The notes: generated by a model not told the origin, from the letters alone. DNA of 64,000 nucleotides from Scatosoma sp048465415 (GCA_048465415.1 DBFWLO010000008.1:62001-126000); one strand, 5' to 3'; counted from the first letter of the stretch, positions 8,660 to 17,569 are shown. Made by a program: numbers and translations.

Positions 8660-9202
8660 ATGAAAAAGAAAATTTTGATTTCATTGATATGGTTAACAAT
8701 CGTTTTTTTAAATGGGTGCTTTTGGGGAGAAACTGAAATGATAGATAATGATAGAAAAATAGCAAATAATCAAATGAATGCTTTATTGGAAACATTAAAA
8801 AATAAAGATAAAGCTGCATTAAAAATAATGTTTGCCGAAAATGCGATTTCCAAAGCGGAAAGTTTTGAAAAAAGTATGAATGAATTGTTCGATTATTTTC
8901 AAGGAGATTTTCTGTCTTATGATGATTGGAATGGTCCGGGAGTGGAGGCTAGTAAGGATGAGGATATTATAATAAAGGAAATGTATGCTACTTATGATGT
9001 CAAAACGGATAGGAACGAGTATCGTTTTGCGATAAGGGATGTTACTATAGATACTTCTGATCCACAAAATGTCGGTATATGGTCATTATATATAATAAAA
9101 ATGGAAGACGATACAGATCCACAGGTCGCTTATCGGGGTGATAAGAAATATACGCCGGGAATTAACATTGGTATAAAGAATTCACTTCCAGAAGACTGGT
9201 AG
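8660..9202 (+). CDS. Lipoprotein, candidate immunity partner of the RHS tip
   Basis: 180 residues with an N-terminal lipoprotein signal ending in LNGC (lipobox, Cys about residue 20). It starts 15 bases after the RHS stop with GAGG as SD and no promoter of its own, so it depends on the RHS transcript. The mature part is acidic and has an alternating pattern ending in SLYIIKMEDDTDP and GINIGIKNSLPEDW, resembling the DUF5104 lipoproteins. It shares the AT-rich base composition of the RHS tip rather than of the rest of the cassette. By analogy with other polymorphic toxins, the gene directly after an exchangeable tip is usually the cognate immunity gene. A surface lipoprotein would fit a toxin acting at the envelope. 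That role is inference. Confidence 0.7.
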   Translation: MKKKILISLIWLTIVFLNGCFWGETEMIDNDRKIANNQMNALLETLKNKDKAALKIMFAENAISKAESFEKSMNELFDYFQGDFLSYDDWNGPGVEASKDEDIIIKEMYATYDVKTDRNEYRFAIRDVTIDTSDPQNVGIWSLYIIKMEDDTDPQVAYRGDKKYTPGINIGIKNSLPEDW

Positions 9203-9237
9203 AATAATTAAGTATATGTCTTTTGGAAACTAAGAAA

Positions 9238-9281
9238 AGGCGGTTGAAGTCGATAAAAAGACGGAAACCGCCTGCTTTTTT
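9238..9281 (+). terminator. Terminator closing the RHS cassette
   Basis: Inverted repeat AGGCGGTT (9238-9245) / AACCGCCT (9266-9273) followed by a GC step and six T. Confidence 0.7.
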
Positions 9282-9314
9282 AATAAGTTTGAAATTGAAA
9301 ATCGTTCAAAACGC

Positions 9315-9345
9315 TTGCTTATTACGTAGGGTAATGAGGTATACT
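9315..9345 (+). promoter_or_regulatory. MerR-type promoter with 19-bp spacer and operator dyad
   Basis: TTGCTT (9315-9320) and TATACT (9340-9345) are separated by 19 bases rather than 17. The spacer holds the dyad ATTAC-GTAGG-GTAAT (9321-9335). Overlong spacers with a central dyad are the hallmark of promoters that MerR-family activators untwist. The regulator encoded just downstream is the obvious ligand. Confidence 0.8.
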
Positions 9346-9364
9346 CTCTCTATAAGGAGATTTT

Positions 9365-10165
9365 ATGGAAAAATACAAAGCGATTCCGAAAGGATATATG
9401 ACGATAGGCGAAGTAGCGAAAAAAATGGGCGTTACGGTTCGCACGCTGCAATATTACGATCGGGAAGGGTTGCTTTCCCCGTCGGCGGAAAGCGAGGGCG
9501 GTCGCCGGCTCTATACGGACAAAGAAGTGATCAAACTTCATCAGATTCTGTCTTTGAAATCGCTGGGGTTTTCCCTCGAAGAAATCAAGAATCGTCTGAT
9601 CGCGCTCGACACCCCCGAACAGGTCGCCGCCGCGCTTACCGAACAGGCCGACAGCATACGCCGAAAGATCGATTCGCTTTCCGAGGCTTTGAATGCGACG
9701 GAGCTTTTGAAAACGGAAGTCTTACAGATGGAAACGGTGGATTTCAAAAAATACGCCGACATTATCGTGAATCTGCAAATGAAGAACGAGCACTATTGGC
9801 TGATCAAATATTTCGACGATCAAGTCCTCGACCATATCCGCGGGCGCTTTGATAAGGAAAGCGGATCGGCCATGATCGAAGCGTTCACGCGCCTTCGCGA
9901 CAGAGCCCTGCGGCTGCAAAAAGAAAAGATCCCGCCGGAGAGCGAAGAGGGACAAAAGTTCGCGAAAGAGTTCTGGAACATGGTCATGGAATTTACGGGC
10001 GGGGACACGGATTTATTGCCCAACCTCGTAGAATTAGGGAAGTTCGAGGGTATGGAGAACGAATGGCAGGAAAAACAACGGCTCGCGAACGAGTACATCG
10101 AGCCGGCTTTGGGCGTCTATTTTGAAAGGCTGGGACTCAATCCCTTCGAGGAAAAAACCGAATGA
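9365..10165 (+). CDS. MerR-family transcriptional regulator
   Basis: 266 residues; ATG 9365 is preceded by AAGGAG. Residues 12-37 (MTIGEVAKKMGVTVRTLQYY) form the MerR winged-helix, followed by the wing (GGRRLYTDKEV) and a long dimerisation helix. The C-terminal 130 residues are helical with Trp and Phe clusters and may be a drug-binding domain of the TipAS type, though I cannot confirm this. The stop overlaps the start of the ABC ATPase gene (ATGA at 10162). With the promoter at 9315 this implies autoregulation and control of an exporter in response to a small molecule. The ligand is unknown. Confidence 0.88.
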   Translation: MEKYKAIPKGYMTIGEVAKKMGVTVRTLQYYDREGLLSPSAESEGGRRLYTDKEVIKLHQILSLKSLGFSLEEIKNRLIALDTPEQVAAALTEQADSIRRKIDSLSEALNATELLKTEVLQMETVDFKKYADIIVNLQMKNEHYWLIKYFDDQVLDHIRGRFDKESGSAMIEAFTRLRDRALRLQKEKIPPESEEGQKFAKEFWNMVMEFTGGDTDLLPNLVELGKFEGMENEWQEKQRLANEYIEPALGVYFERLGLNPFEEKTE

Positions 10166-10977
10166 AGTACGCGATACAGGTCGAAGGACTCAAAAAAAAC
10201 TACGGCGCTCACGCCGCTTTGAAAGGCGTGACGTTCGACGTCTTAAAAGGAGAGATATTTGCACTCCTCGGCGTGAACGGCGCGGGAAAAACGACCGCCC
10301 TCGAATGTATAGAAGGCCTGCGAAAATACGACGAAGGAAGGGTTTCGCTCCACGGTAAGGCGGGGATTCAGCTGCAATCGGCGTCTCTGCCGGCGCATAT
10401 CCGCGCCATGGAGGCGGTGCGGCTGTTCGCCGCCTGGAACCGTACCAAACCGGACGACTCGTTGCTCGCCGGGCTCGGGATCGACGAACTGGCGAAAAAG
10501 CAATATGCAAGCTTATCGACGGGTCAGAAACGGCGGCTGCATCTCGCCCTTGCCCTCACCGGCGCCCCGGAGATCGTCTTTCTCGACGAACCGACGGCGG
10601 GGCTGGACGTGGAGGGGCGGATTGCGCTGCATGCGCAGATCCGGAAACTGAAAGAGCGGGGAAAAACGATCGTGCTGGCCAGTCACGATATGGCGGAAGT
10701 GGAAAATCTCAGCGACCGGCTCGCTATCCTTCGGGAAGGACTCGTCGTTTTTACCGGCAGCGCCGAGGAACTGACGCAAAAATTCGGCCGGCGGCATACG
10801 ATCCGCATCAAGACGGAACGAGGCGAAGAGCGCTTTGACTCGGACAATATCGGCGAAACCCTGGCGGAACTGCTGGCCGGATACAAACGGGAAGGACTCA
10901 CCGTGCTGGACGTGCAAACGGACAGAGGTACGCTCGAAGAGCATTTTATCCATTTATCGAGAGGAACAAACGCATGA
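10162..10977 (+). CDS. ABC transporter ATP-binding protein (exporter type)
   Basis: 271 residues. Walker A is GVNGAGKTT, the signature is LSTGQKRRL, and Walker B is EIVFLDEPTAGLD with the H-loop in ASHDMAEVENL. The TGQ variant signature and the C-terminal extension of about 60 residues are usual in the CcmA/drug-export (DrrA-like) group. It overlaps the MerR gene by 4 bases and the permease gene by 4 bases, so the three are translationally coupled. It should power the membrane protein at 10974-11684. Confidence 0.93.
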   Translation: MKYAIQVEGLKKNYGAHAALKGVTFDVLKGEIFALLGVNGAGKTTALECIEGLRKYDEGRVSLHGKAGIQLQSASLPAHIRAMEAVRLFAAWNRTKPDDSLLAGLGIDELAKKQYASLSTGQKRRLHLALALTGAPEIVFLDEPTAGLDVEGRIALHAQIRKLKERGKTIVLASHDMAEVENLSDRLAILREGLVVFTGSAEELTQKFGRRHTIRIKTERGEERFDSDNIGETLAELLAGYKREGLTVLDVQTDRGTLEEHFIHLSRGTNA

Positions 10978-11684
10978 GGGCATTTTTATACGGAATAGGG
11001 CTGCAATTCAAATTGGACATACGCAGCAAAACCATGCTCATCACTTGTTATGCGGTGCCGCTGATCTTTTTTGCCTTTATGGGCGGGATCTTCACTTCCA
11101 TCGATCCGAACGCGAAACTCACGCTCATTCCCTCGATGACGGTATTCGTCGTATCCATGGGTGCGTTGATCGGCCTGCCGCCGTCGCTGACGGAGATCTA
11201 CGGCAGCGAAATAAAAAAAGTCTATAAAGCGAACGGCGTACCGTCCGGGCTGGGTGTGATCACGCATTTTATTTCCGCGTTTATTCATTTATCGATCGTG
11301 AGTATGATCATTTTCGCGGTCGCCCCCATAGCCTTCCACGCTTCCCTGCCCGCCCGTCTGCCGCTCTATTTCGTTTCGCTCGCCCTCTTTATCGCAACGT
11401 CGCTGAGCATCGGCTGCGTGCTCGGTCTTTTATGCAAGGCGCAGGCCAAGCTCACCATGATCGCCCAGCTGATCTTTTTGCCCTCCATCATGCTCTCGGG
11501 AATCATGTTCCCCGCAGACCTGCTGCCCGGCTTCCTTTCCGCCGTCGGTTGGTGCCTGCCCGCGACGCTGGGCTTTCAGGCGATGACCAATTTTAAAATT
11601 TGGTATATCTGCGTGCTTGTCGGCGTCTTTTTCGCGATGAGCGCCTTGACGGCTTTACTGTTGAAAAGGATCTCCAAAAACTGA
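10974..11684 (+). CDS. ABC-2 type transporter permease
   Basis: 236 residues with about six membrane segments, including SMTVFVVSMGALIGLPPSL, LALFIATSLSIGCVLGLL and MIAQLIFLPSIMLSGIMFP. The last is the conserved PxxxLSGxxFP-like region of ABC-2 permeases. It forms a complete exporter with the ATPase just upstream. Substrate is not evident; regulation by MerR suggests a toxic or antibiotic compound. Confidence 0.88.
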   Translation: MRAFLYGIGLQFKLDIRSKTMLITCYAVPLIFFAFMGGIFTSIDPNAKLTLIPSMTVFVVSMGALIGLPPSLTEIYGSEIKKVYKANGVPSGLGVITHFISAFIHLSIVSMIIFAVAPIAFHASLPARLPLYFVSLALFIATSLSIGCVLGLLCKAQAKLTMIAQLIFLPSIMLSGIMFPADLLPGFLSAVGWCLPATLGFQAMTNFKIWYICVLVGVFFAMSALTALLLKRISKN

Positions 11685-11745
11685 GAAACGTCTCCGCCGG
11701 AAGCCGCGCGGAGATAATGAATAAATATGCGTGGTTGTGAGCAAA

Positions 11746-11760
11746 TAACTCGCGTAACAT
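11746..11760 (-). promoter_or_regulatory. Candidate operator for the LacI regulator
   Basis: On the minus strand the site reads TGTTACGCGAGTTA. A closely related site, TGTTACCCGAGTAACA, lies at 12946-12961 between the LacI gene and the GH3 locus. The two sit on both sides of the regulator gene, as expected for autoregulation plus target control. Inference from similarity only. Confidence 0.35.
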
Positions 11761-11803
11761 CTCAAAAACGAAAAAAATATTGTGATAAAAATTAAAAAAC
11801 CTA

Positions 11804-11832
11804 TTGACAAACTGAAAAAGGTGTGATAGAAT
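11804..11832 (+). promoter_or_regulatory. Sigma-A promoter of the LacI regulator gene
   Basis: TTGACA (11804-11809), 17 bases, TAGAAT (11827-11832). The start codon is 44 bases downstream. Confidence 0.75.
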
Positions 11833-11875
11833 GCTGACGATCAATCAAGGGAAATAAAGGTTCTATCGGAAAAAA

Positions 11876-12883
11876 ATGGCCACGAGAAAAGATGTCGCAA
11901 AATTGGCGGGGGTGTCCGTAGCAACCGTTTCAAACGTATTCATAGGGAGAAAGCCCGTATCCCCCGACCTCACGCAAAAGGTGCGGGCGGCGGCGGAGGC
12001 GCTGCACTATTCTCCCAACTACATAGCGCGGTGTCTCTCTCTGGGACGGTCGCACATCATCGGAATCGTCATCACGGATTATGTCAACCCCTTCCACATG
12101 GAGATTATTCGCGGCATCGAGCATTTCGCCAAACGCCGCGGGTACATCGTCACTACTTTTTTACATGAAAACTGCGAAAATGCCGACGACAAAGTGACTT
12201 ACGAGACTTTACAGGTTGACGCTATCCTCAATTTCACTATCAACGTCGTTTCGGAAAGTTTTATAAACAGTCTCGTTTCCGAGCACACGGTATTCGTCGA
12301 TTTCGGGCGCAGCCGCGGCATGTCTTTCGTGCAGGACCACGCGGACGCGATGGAGGCGGCTTTTAGGCGGCTCTGCAAGCTCGGACATAAAAAGGTGGGG
12401 TTTATCTCTTTAATCGATAAAGACCGGTTCGCGCAGGATCAAAGAGGGAGCTTATACCGGAAACTGACCGAAAAATACGGCCTTTGCCAGGACGAAAACC
12501 TGGTGGTCTATAACGACGATATCACTTTGAAATCGGAGATCGCCGGGTATCGGTGCGGGAAAGAATTTATCGAACGCAATACCGGCGCTACCGCTGTTTT
12601 AGTGATGAATGATCTCGCCGCTTTCGGGTTTTATCGTCTCTTGTACGAAAAGGGCCTGCGCGTGCCCGAGGACATGTCGGTGATCGGGTTTGACGGCGTA
12701 AGCATGCTGCAATTCGCTACGCCCCGCCTTTCGACAATTTCTCTCGACAAGTTCGCCTTCGGTACGATGATGGCGAAACAGATCATCGACCGCATCGAAA
12801 GCGGCGATCGGGGGATCGGAGCGGAATACGGAGCCAAAAGCGCTTTCCTCGAACGCGAATCCATAGGCCCCGTCAAAAAATAA
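11876..12883 (+). CDS. LacI-family transcriptional regulator
   Basis: 335 residues. The N-terminus TRKDVAKLAGVSVATVSNV is the LacI helix-turn-helix and is followed by the hinge helix SPNYIARCLSLG. The rest matches the periplasmic-binding-protein fold, with IVITDYVNPFHMEIIRGIE and VIGFDGVSMLQFATPRLSTI near the C-terminus. It is a single gene in front of a broken GH3 and sugar-permease locus and was probably the sugar-responsive repressor of that locus. The regulator itself appears intact even though its targets are decayed. The SD is weak. Confidence 0.92.
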   Translation: MATRKDVAKLAGVSVATVSNVFIGRKPVSPDLTQKVRAAAEALHYSPNYIARCLSLGRSHIIGIVITDYVNPFHMEIIRGIEHFAKRRGYIVTTFLHENCENADDKVTYETLQVDAILNFTINVVSESFINSLVSEHTVFVDFGRSRGMSFVQDHADAMEAAFRRLCKLGHKKVGFISLIDKDRFAQDQRGSLYRKLTEKYGLCQDENLVVYNDDITLKSEIAGYRCGKEFIERNTGATAVLVMNDLAAFGFYRLLYEKGLRVPEDMSVIGFDGVSMLQFATPRLSTISLDKFAFGTMMAKQIIDRIESGDRGIGAEYGAKSAFLERESIGPVKK

Positions 12884-12945
12884 ATCGGTTTCATCACTAT
12901 ACAGAATTGATAATGCGGAGCGATCCGCATTAAAAAATAGCGTTG

Positions 12946-12961
12946 TGTTACCCGAGTAACA
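12946..12961 (+). promoter_or_regulatory. Inverted repeat, candidate LacI operator upstream of GH3 pseudogene
   Basis: TGTTAC-CCGA-GTAACA, a dyad of two 6-base arms, lies 91 bases upstream of the GH3 start. It resembles the site at 11746-11760. A second hairpin, AATGCGGA-GCGA-TCCGCATT, lies just upstream at about 12913-12932. Confidence 0.4.
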
Positions 12962-13052
12962 TAGCGAATAAGGAAAAAAGTGGCGTTTGTTAAAGAGTTG
13001 GATTTTACGGGCGAGGATCCCGGTAAGAAAAAGCGAGAGAAAGGAGGAAACG

Positions 13053-16024
13053 ATGAAGAAGGGAAAAGGAATACCCGGTAAATGGGGCGCGGCGTCGAAG
13101 CGGAAAACGATGGGAAGGAGGCTGGGCGCCGTAGCTTTGAGCTTTGCGGCGGGCGCCGCAATGGGGGCGGGGTACGGAACGCCGATCGCGTATGCGGAAA
13201 GCGTCGGGGGAGAAATAACGGTGGAAGAGATTTCCGCGTCCAAAGCCTCCGAAACGCTGGGGACGAAGGTACGTTTTGAAAACGGATCGGGAACAGCGGA
13301 GCTGACGATTCGTGTGAAGAGCGGAAGCGAAGTAGTCTCGGAGGACAGAGAGACCGTAAAATTTGCCGAAAACGAGGTGAAATCATTTACGTTCCGCCTG
13401 CCGTCGGACTACGCGTCGGGCGGGATAGAGATAACGTACAGCCCGCGGGCGTAGCGGGGGGCACGTACGCGGTCGAGCGACTGGGGATTCCGCAGGTCGT
13501 GATGGCGGACGGATCGGTCGGCGTGCGGATCGATACCAATGCGGGCGTGACGAATACATACGGGATTTCTTATCCGTCGGAGGCGCTGCTCGCCTGTTCG
13601 TGGGATACGGAGACGATGCGCGAGGTCGGAGCTGCGCTCGGGCGGGACTGCAAGGAGTTCGGGATCGATTTCCTTTTAGGTCCGGGGCTCAATCTGCAAA
13701 GGAGCGTGCTCGGCGGGCGTAATTTTGAATATTTTTCCGAGGATTCCTATCTCACGGGCGCGATGGGAACGGCGTACGTAAAGGGAATACAGTCGGAAGG
13801 CGTAGGGGCGACGATCAAGCATTTTGCCGGCAACAACCAGGAAACGCGGCGGGGGGAAACGAATACGGTCATTTCGGAAAGAGCGCTGCGGGAAACGTAT
13901 TTGCGGGGCTTTGAGAAAGTGGTGAAGGAAGCCGCGCCCTGGTCGCTGATGACGAGCTACAACAGTCTCAACGGACTGCATACCGGCGTCAACGAAGAAC
14001 TGGTGACCGATATTTTGCGCGGAGAATGGGGCTTTCAGGGCTTCGTGGTGAGCGATTGGGGCGCCGCCGGAGGCAACGTCGAGATGGTCCGCGCGCAAAA
14101 CGATATCTATATGCCCGGCGGGGAAAATTTCAAGACCGCCGTCAAAGTCGCGATCGAGAAAGGTACGTTGACGCGGGAGCAGATCGACCGCTGCTGCAAA
14201 AATATCCTTCGTTCGATCGTAAAGACGATTTCGTTCCGGGGATACGAAAGTTCGGGCGCGCTCGACTATGAACGAAACCGGGCCGTTTCAGAGAAGGCTG
14301 CCGCCGAGAGTATGGTATTGCTCAAAAACGAGGATAAAGCCTTGCCGATTGAGGACGGGGCGCTGGCGGTGTTCGGCAACGCGCAGAGGCATACCGTTAT
14401 CGGCGGGCTGGGCGCCAGCGACGTCAACGTGGAAAGCTCGGTGAATATCATGGACGGGATTGCGGCGAGCGGACACTATACGCTCGATCCGAAACTGAAA
14501 ATTTTATACGAACGCTGTGCGAATAACCCCCCTCGGCATTACGGAGGACGAGAATCCCGAATTCGACAACGAGGAAGTCGAGGTGAGCGACGCGCTTATC
14601 GAGGAAACCGCCGAAAAATCCGTCGCCGCGGTGGTCTGTATCTCGCGGGTGACGAGAGAGGGCAAGGACCATACGAGCATCAAGGGCGATTACCGGCTGA
14701 ACGATAAGGAACGGAGCCTCATCGTAAGGACGAGCGAGGCCTTCCGTGCCCGAGGAAAGAAAGTGACGGTGGTCATCAATTCCGGGAATCCTATCGAAAC
14801 GGTTAGTTGGAGCGGTTATGCGGACGCGATCTTATACGCCGGGCTGGCGGGGCAGAATACGGGCAACGCGGTGGCGGATATTCTTTCGGGCGAGGTGAAT
14901 CCGTCCGCAAAGCTGGCGGCGAGCTGGCCCGCGGAATACGCCGATTCCCCTTGTTATTATAATTTCCCCGGTTCGGGAGACGTCGTCGCGTATGAAGAGG
15001 ACGTTTACGTCGGCTATAAGTACTACGAAACGTTCGGCGTCAAGACCGCTTATCCGTTCGGCTACGGACTTTCCTATACCGATTTCGAATACGGAGAACT
15101 GCGCGCGGAGCGTCTGTCTTCGGGGGATACGGTATTTTCTATCGACGTGAAAAACGTGGGGAAGGCCGCCGGGAAAGAAGCGGTGCAGCTCTACGTCGGG
15201 AAACCGGACGGAAAACTCGAACAGCCCGTCAAACAGCTGATTTCCTTCAAAAAGACGAAACTTCTGGCGCCTGGCGAGTCGCAGACGCTGACGATGACGG
15301 TGACGCAAGAAGATTTGAAATCTTACGACGAGGAGCGCTCGGCCTGGATCCTCGAAAAGGGAGAATACGTGTTTTACGCGGGCGCTTCCGTCGAAGACAT
15401 TCGTTCCGAAACGAGCACAACCGTAGACTCGTAGATCTGCGTGCAGGACGTAGAGAATAAGTGCGTGCCGAAAAAGCCGATAAACAGGCTGACGAAAGAA
15501 GGCGGGATTCGTACGGAAAAGAAAGAAAATATCCTGCTCGGAAAGGCGTCTTCCAGCGACTACAGCGAAGGGCTGTATCTGCCGAATAAGGCAAACGACG
15601 GGGATTTTGTCACGAGATGGAGCGGGCTCGGCGACGGCTCGTCGGGATTCCGTTACTGGCAGGCCGATCTCGGCGAACTGTATCGGCTGGAAAAGCTGAA
15701 CATCTATTTTGAATCGGTGAGCTGCGGCTATAAAATTCAGACGAAACGCAAAGAAACGGATTCCTGGACGGACGCGAGCTATGTAGAATACCCGGAAGAG
15801 CTTTCTTTTGAGGAAACGTACGACAAAATCGAGTGTCGTTATATTCGCATCGCCTTTTTCTACGAAGGCGGAAATCTGAGCATGTTCGAAGTGCAGGCCT
15901 TCGGCGAAAAAGTCGCGGCGGAAGGAGTTCCTGCGGCGGCTGCAAAGGAAGCGCGGGTACGTGCGTCGTCGCGCCTCTGGGTATCGCGTCGGCGTGTTTA
16001 TTGGGAAAAAAGAGAAGAAAATGA
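13053..16024 (+). pseudogene. Secreted GH3 beta-glucosidase with F5/8C domain, frameshifted
   Basis: Pieces of one large secreted enzyme lie in order but in changing frames. 13053-13451: SD AAGGAGG, signal peptide ending near IAYAES, then a beta-rich region. 13454-14526: the GH3 catalytic domain, AGGTYAVERLGIPQVVMADG through GFVVSDWGA (nucleophile Asp codon at 14054). From about 14527 the frame changes at a run of six C and continues as the GH3 second domain and fibronectin-like domain to a TAG at 15432-15434. The same frame then resumes as an F5/8C (CBM32-like) domain, LGKASSSDYSEG to FEVQAFGE, up to about 15907. A last frame change leads to a C-terminal tail CGGCKGSAGT, one hydrophobic segment and KKRRK, ending at 16024. 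The first GH3 strands are missing between pieces one and two. At least four lesions make a functional protein unlikely, though two lie at homopolymers where sequencing error is possible. Confidence 0.8.
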
Positions 16025-16187
16025 AACGATCCGCGGACGAAATACTTCGCTCGATGACCATTGAGGAAAAGGCTTGTCTCACCGTCGGGGTTTCCCGCGA
16101 AGGCAAGACGATCGAGCCGGGCGCGGCGAATCCGGGACATACCGTATCATGACCGCTTACAATAAGCTCAACGGCGTGTATACCTCT
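16021..16187 (+). pseudogene. Remnants of a second GH3 gene
   Basis: ATG 16021 overlaps the end of the previous gene by 4 bases and opens MKRSADEILRSMTIEEKACL, the usual N-terminus of a cytoplasmic GH3 enzyme. After about 40 residues the frame ends at a TGA. In another frame RIMTAYNKLNGVYTS, an internal GH3 motif, appears at about 16141-16187 and then runs straight into an ABC permease. Hundreds of residues are missing between and after the two pieces, so this is a deletion scar. Confidence 0.75.
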
Positions 16188-16475
16188 CGGCAAATCCCGC
16201 TTTCCACGCCGGTGATTTTTTACAACCTCGTCACGGGGATCATCGGCTCCTTGCAGGTGTTTTCGAGCTTCATCATCGCCGGGACTTCGAGCGGAAAGGG
16301 CGTGGATAATTCGTTGTACTTTATCGCGGTGAAGATCTATAATACAACGTTCGTGGGGACCAGGCATCAGTTCGGCTATGCTTCCGCCATCGGCGTGGTG
16401 CTGTTTTTAATCATCGCCGTCTTTACCTCGGTCACTTTTTTGACCAATAAATGGGTGTACTATGCGGACGATTAA
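16188..16475 (+). pseudogene. C-terminal fragment of a sugar ABC permease (UgpA/LacF type)
   Basis: Starting directly after the GH3 motif in the same frame, RQIPLSTPVIFYNLVTGIIG and the following hydrophobic segments to TNKWVYYADD match the last third of binding-protein-dependent sugar permeases. The N-terminal two thirds, including the EAA loop, are gone. It ends 12 bases before the next permease gene, the normal order of such operons. Confidence 0.8.
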
Positions 16476-16487
16476 GGAGAAACAGTC

Positions 16488-17051
16488 ATGAAACAGACGG
16501 CAATTTTATCCGCACGTGCGCGGGAAAAGAAAATTTTCGGAAAAATAGGCACCTATCTCGTTCTCTCCGTCGTCGCGGTTTTTCTTTTGTTTCCCTATCT
16601 CTTCATGGTAAACAGGAGTCTGATGACTTACGACGACGCGTCGAGCATTCGCCCCGTGTATTTCTTTCCCCATTCGGGCGTTACGTTCTCCAACTTCGTG
16701 AGGATTTTTGCGGAAAGCAATTATTTGAAATATACCTTCAACACCTTAAAGATCGCGCTCTTCAACATCGTCGCGGTGACGCTTTCGTCCTCTCTGTGCG
16801 CCTATTCCTTCTCACGTATCGATTGGAAATGCAAAGGGTTCGTGTTTGCAGCGATGATGGCGACCGTGATGATTCCCGGTTCCATTTTAACCATTCCGCA
16901 GTATGTGCTGTTTGCGAATCTCGGCTGGACGGAATCGGCGAAACCTTTGATGCTTCCGACGCTGTTCGGCGGCGTGGCGATGAACATCTTTTTGTTGACG
17001 CAGTTTATGAAAGGCGTTTCTTCCTATGCGGAGAACTTGTTCGGCGGTTGA
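16488..17051 (+). pseudogene. Truncated sugar ABC permease (UgpE/AraQ type)
   Basis: 187 residues against about 275-280 for the family. ATG 16488 has a good SD (AAGGAGAAA). The N-terminal membrane segment (TYLVLSVVAVFLLFPYLFMV), the FVRIFAESNYLKYTFNTLKI region and the next segments are normal. The protein stops soon after FLLTQFMKGV, where the family continues into the EAA loop that contacts the ATPase. Without that loop it cannot work as a transporter. No ATPase or binding-protein gene is nearby. Confidence 0.8.
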
Positions 17052-17063
17052 TTGCCGAAAACG

Positions 17064-17094
17064 AAAACGGATCCGAAGAATTCGGATCCGTTTT
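17064..17094 (+). terminator. Bidirectional terminator between convergent genes
   Basis: Perfect 14-base inverted repeat AAAACGGATCCGAA / TTCGGATCCGTTTT with a 3-base loop. It can end the permease remnant on the plus strand and the membrane-protein operon on the minus strand. Confidence 0.85.
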
Positions 17095-17113
17095 ATTCGT
17101 CTGCAAAAAAAGA

Positions 17114-17569
17114 TTATTTCTTCCGGCGTTCTTCTTCCTTCTTTTGCGCTTCTTCCTCGGCCTTGCGGGTGCGATAGTCCTTATATCCCGCCTTATGATT
17201 GTCTCCTTCGTCCCATTTTTTGCCGCCCACGGAAAGCACGGAAACGACGCCGGCCGCGGCGACCACGACGGCGATGATCGGCCAGATATAGCTCTTGGGC
17301 AGCGAGAGGGCGAAGATGACGCTGACGAGGGCGATGACGAGGAGCGCCGCGCCTAAAAATACGTCCGACTTTTTGAGCGTGCCCACCTTTCTGGCGAATA
17401 AGCCGCGCAGCAAAAGGGCGACGCCGCCCGTGCCGCATACGATAACGATCGCCCAGTTGAGATTGAAAAATCCGAATTTATCCGGCTTGATGACCGATAA
17501 AAGCCATAAGACCGCCGCCGCCAGCCAAGCCAAAGCCATTAAAAACTTAGTGAAAAAATGTTTGCTCAT
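17114..17569 (-). CDS. Membrane protein, four predicted segments
   Basis: 151 residues; ATG with AAAGGAA 8 bases upstream. Hydrophobic segments at about 8-27, 37-57, 68-88 and 93-113 are followed by a highly charged tail rich in Lys, Glu and Arg (AEEEAQKKEEERRKK). No family recognised. It is last on the minus strand after the SPFH, zinc-ribbon and small membrane genes, 83 bases from its neighbour, so it may be part of that module or a separate unit. Confidence 0.7.
   Translation of the reverse strand: MSKHFFTKFLMALAWLAAAVLWLLSVIKPDKFGFFNLNWAIVIVCGTGGVALLLRGLFARKVGTLKKSDVFLGAALLVIALVSVIFALSLPKSYIWPIIAVVVAAAGVVSVLSVGGKKWDEGDNHKAGYKDYRTRKAEEEAQKKEEERRKK

Noticed and set aside
14832..16367. 511-codon open frame on the minus strand over the GH3 remnants
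   Set aside because: No SD or promoter; the plus strand encodes clear GH3 and F5/8C domains.
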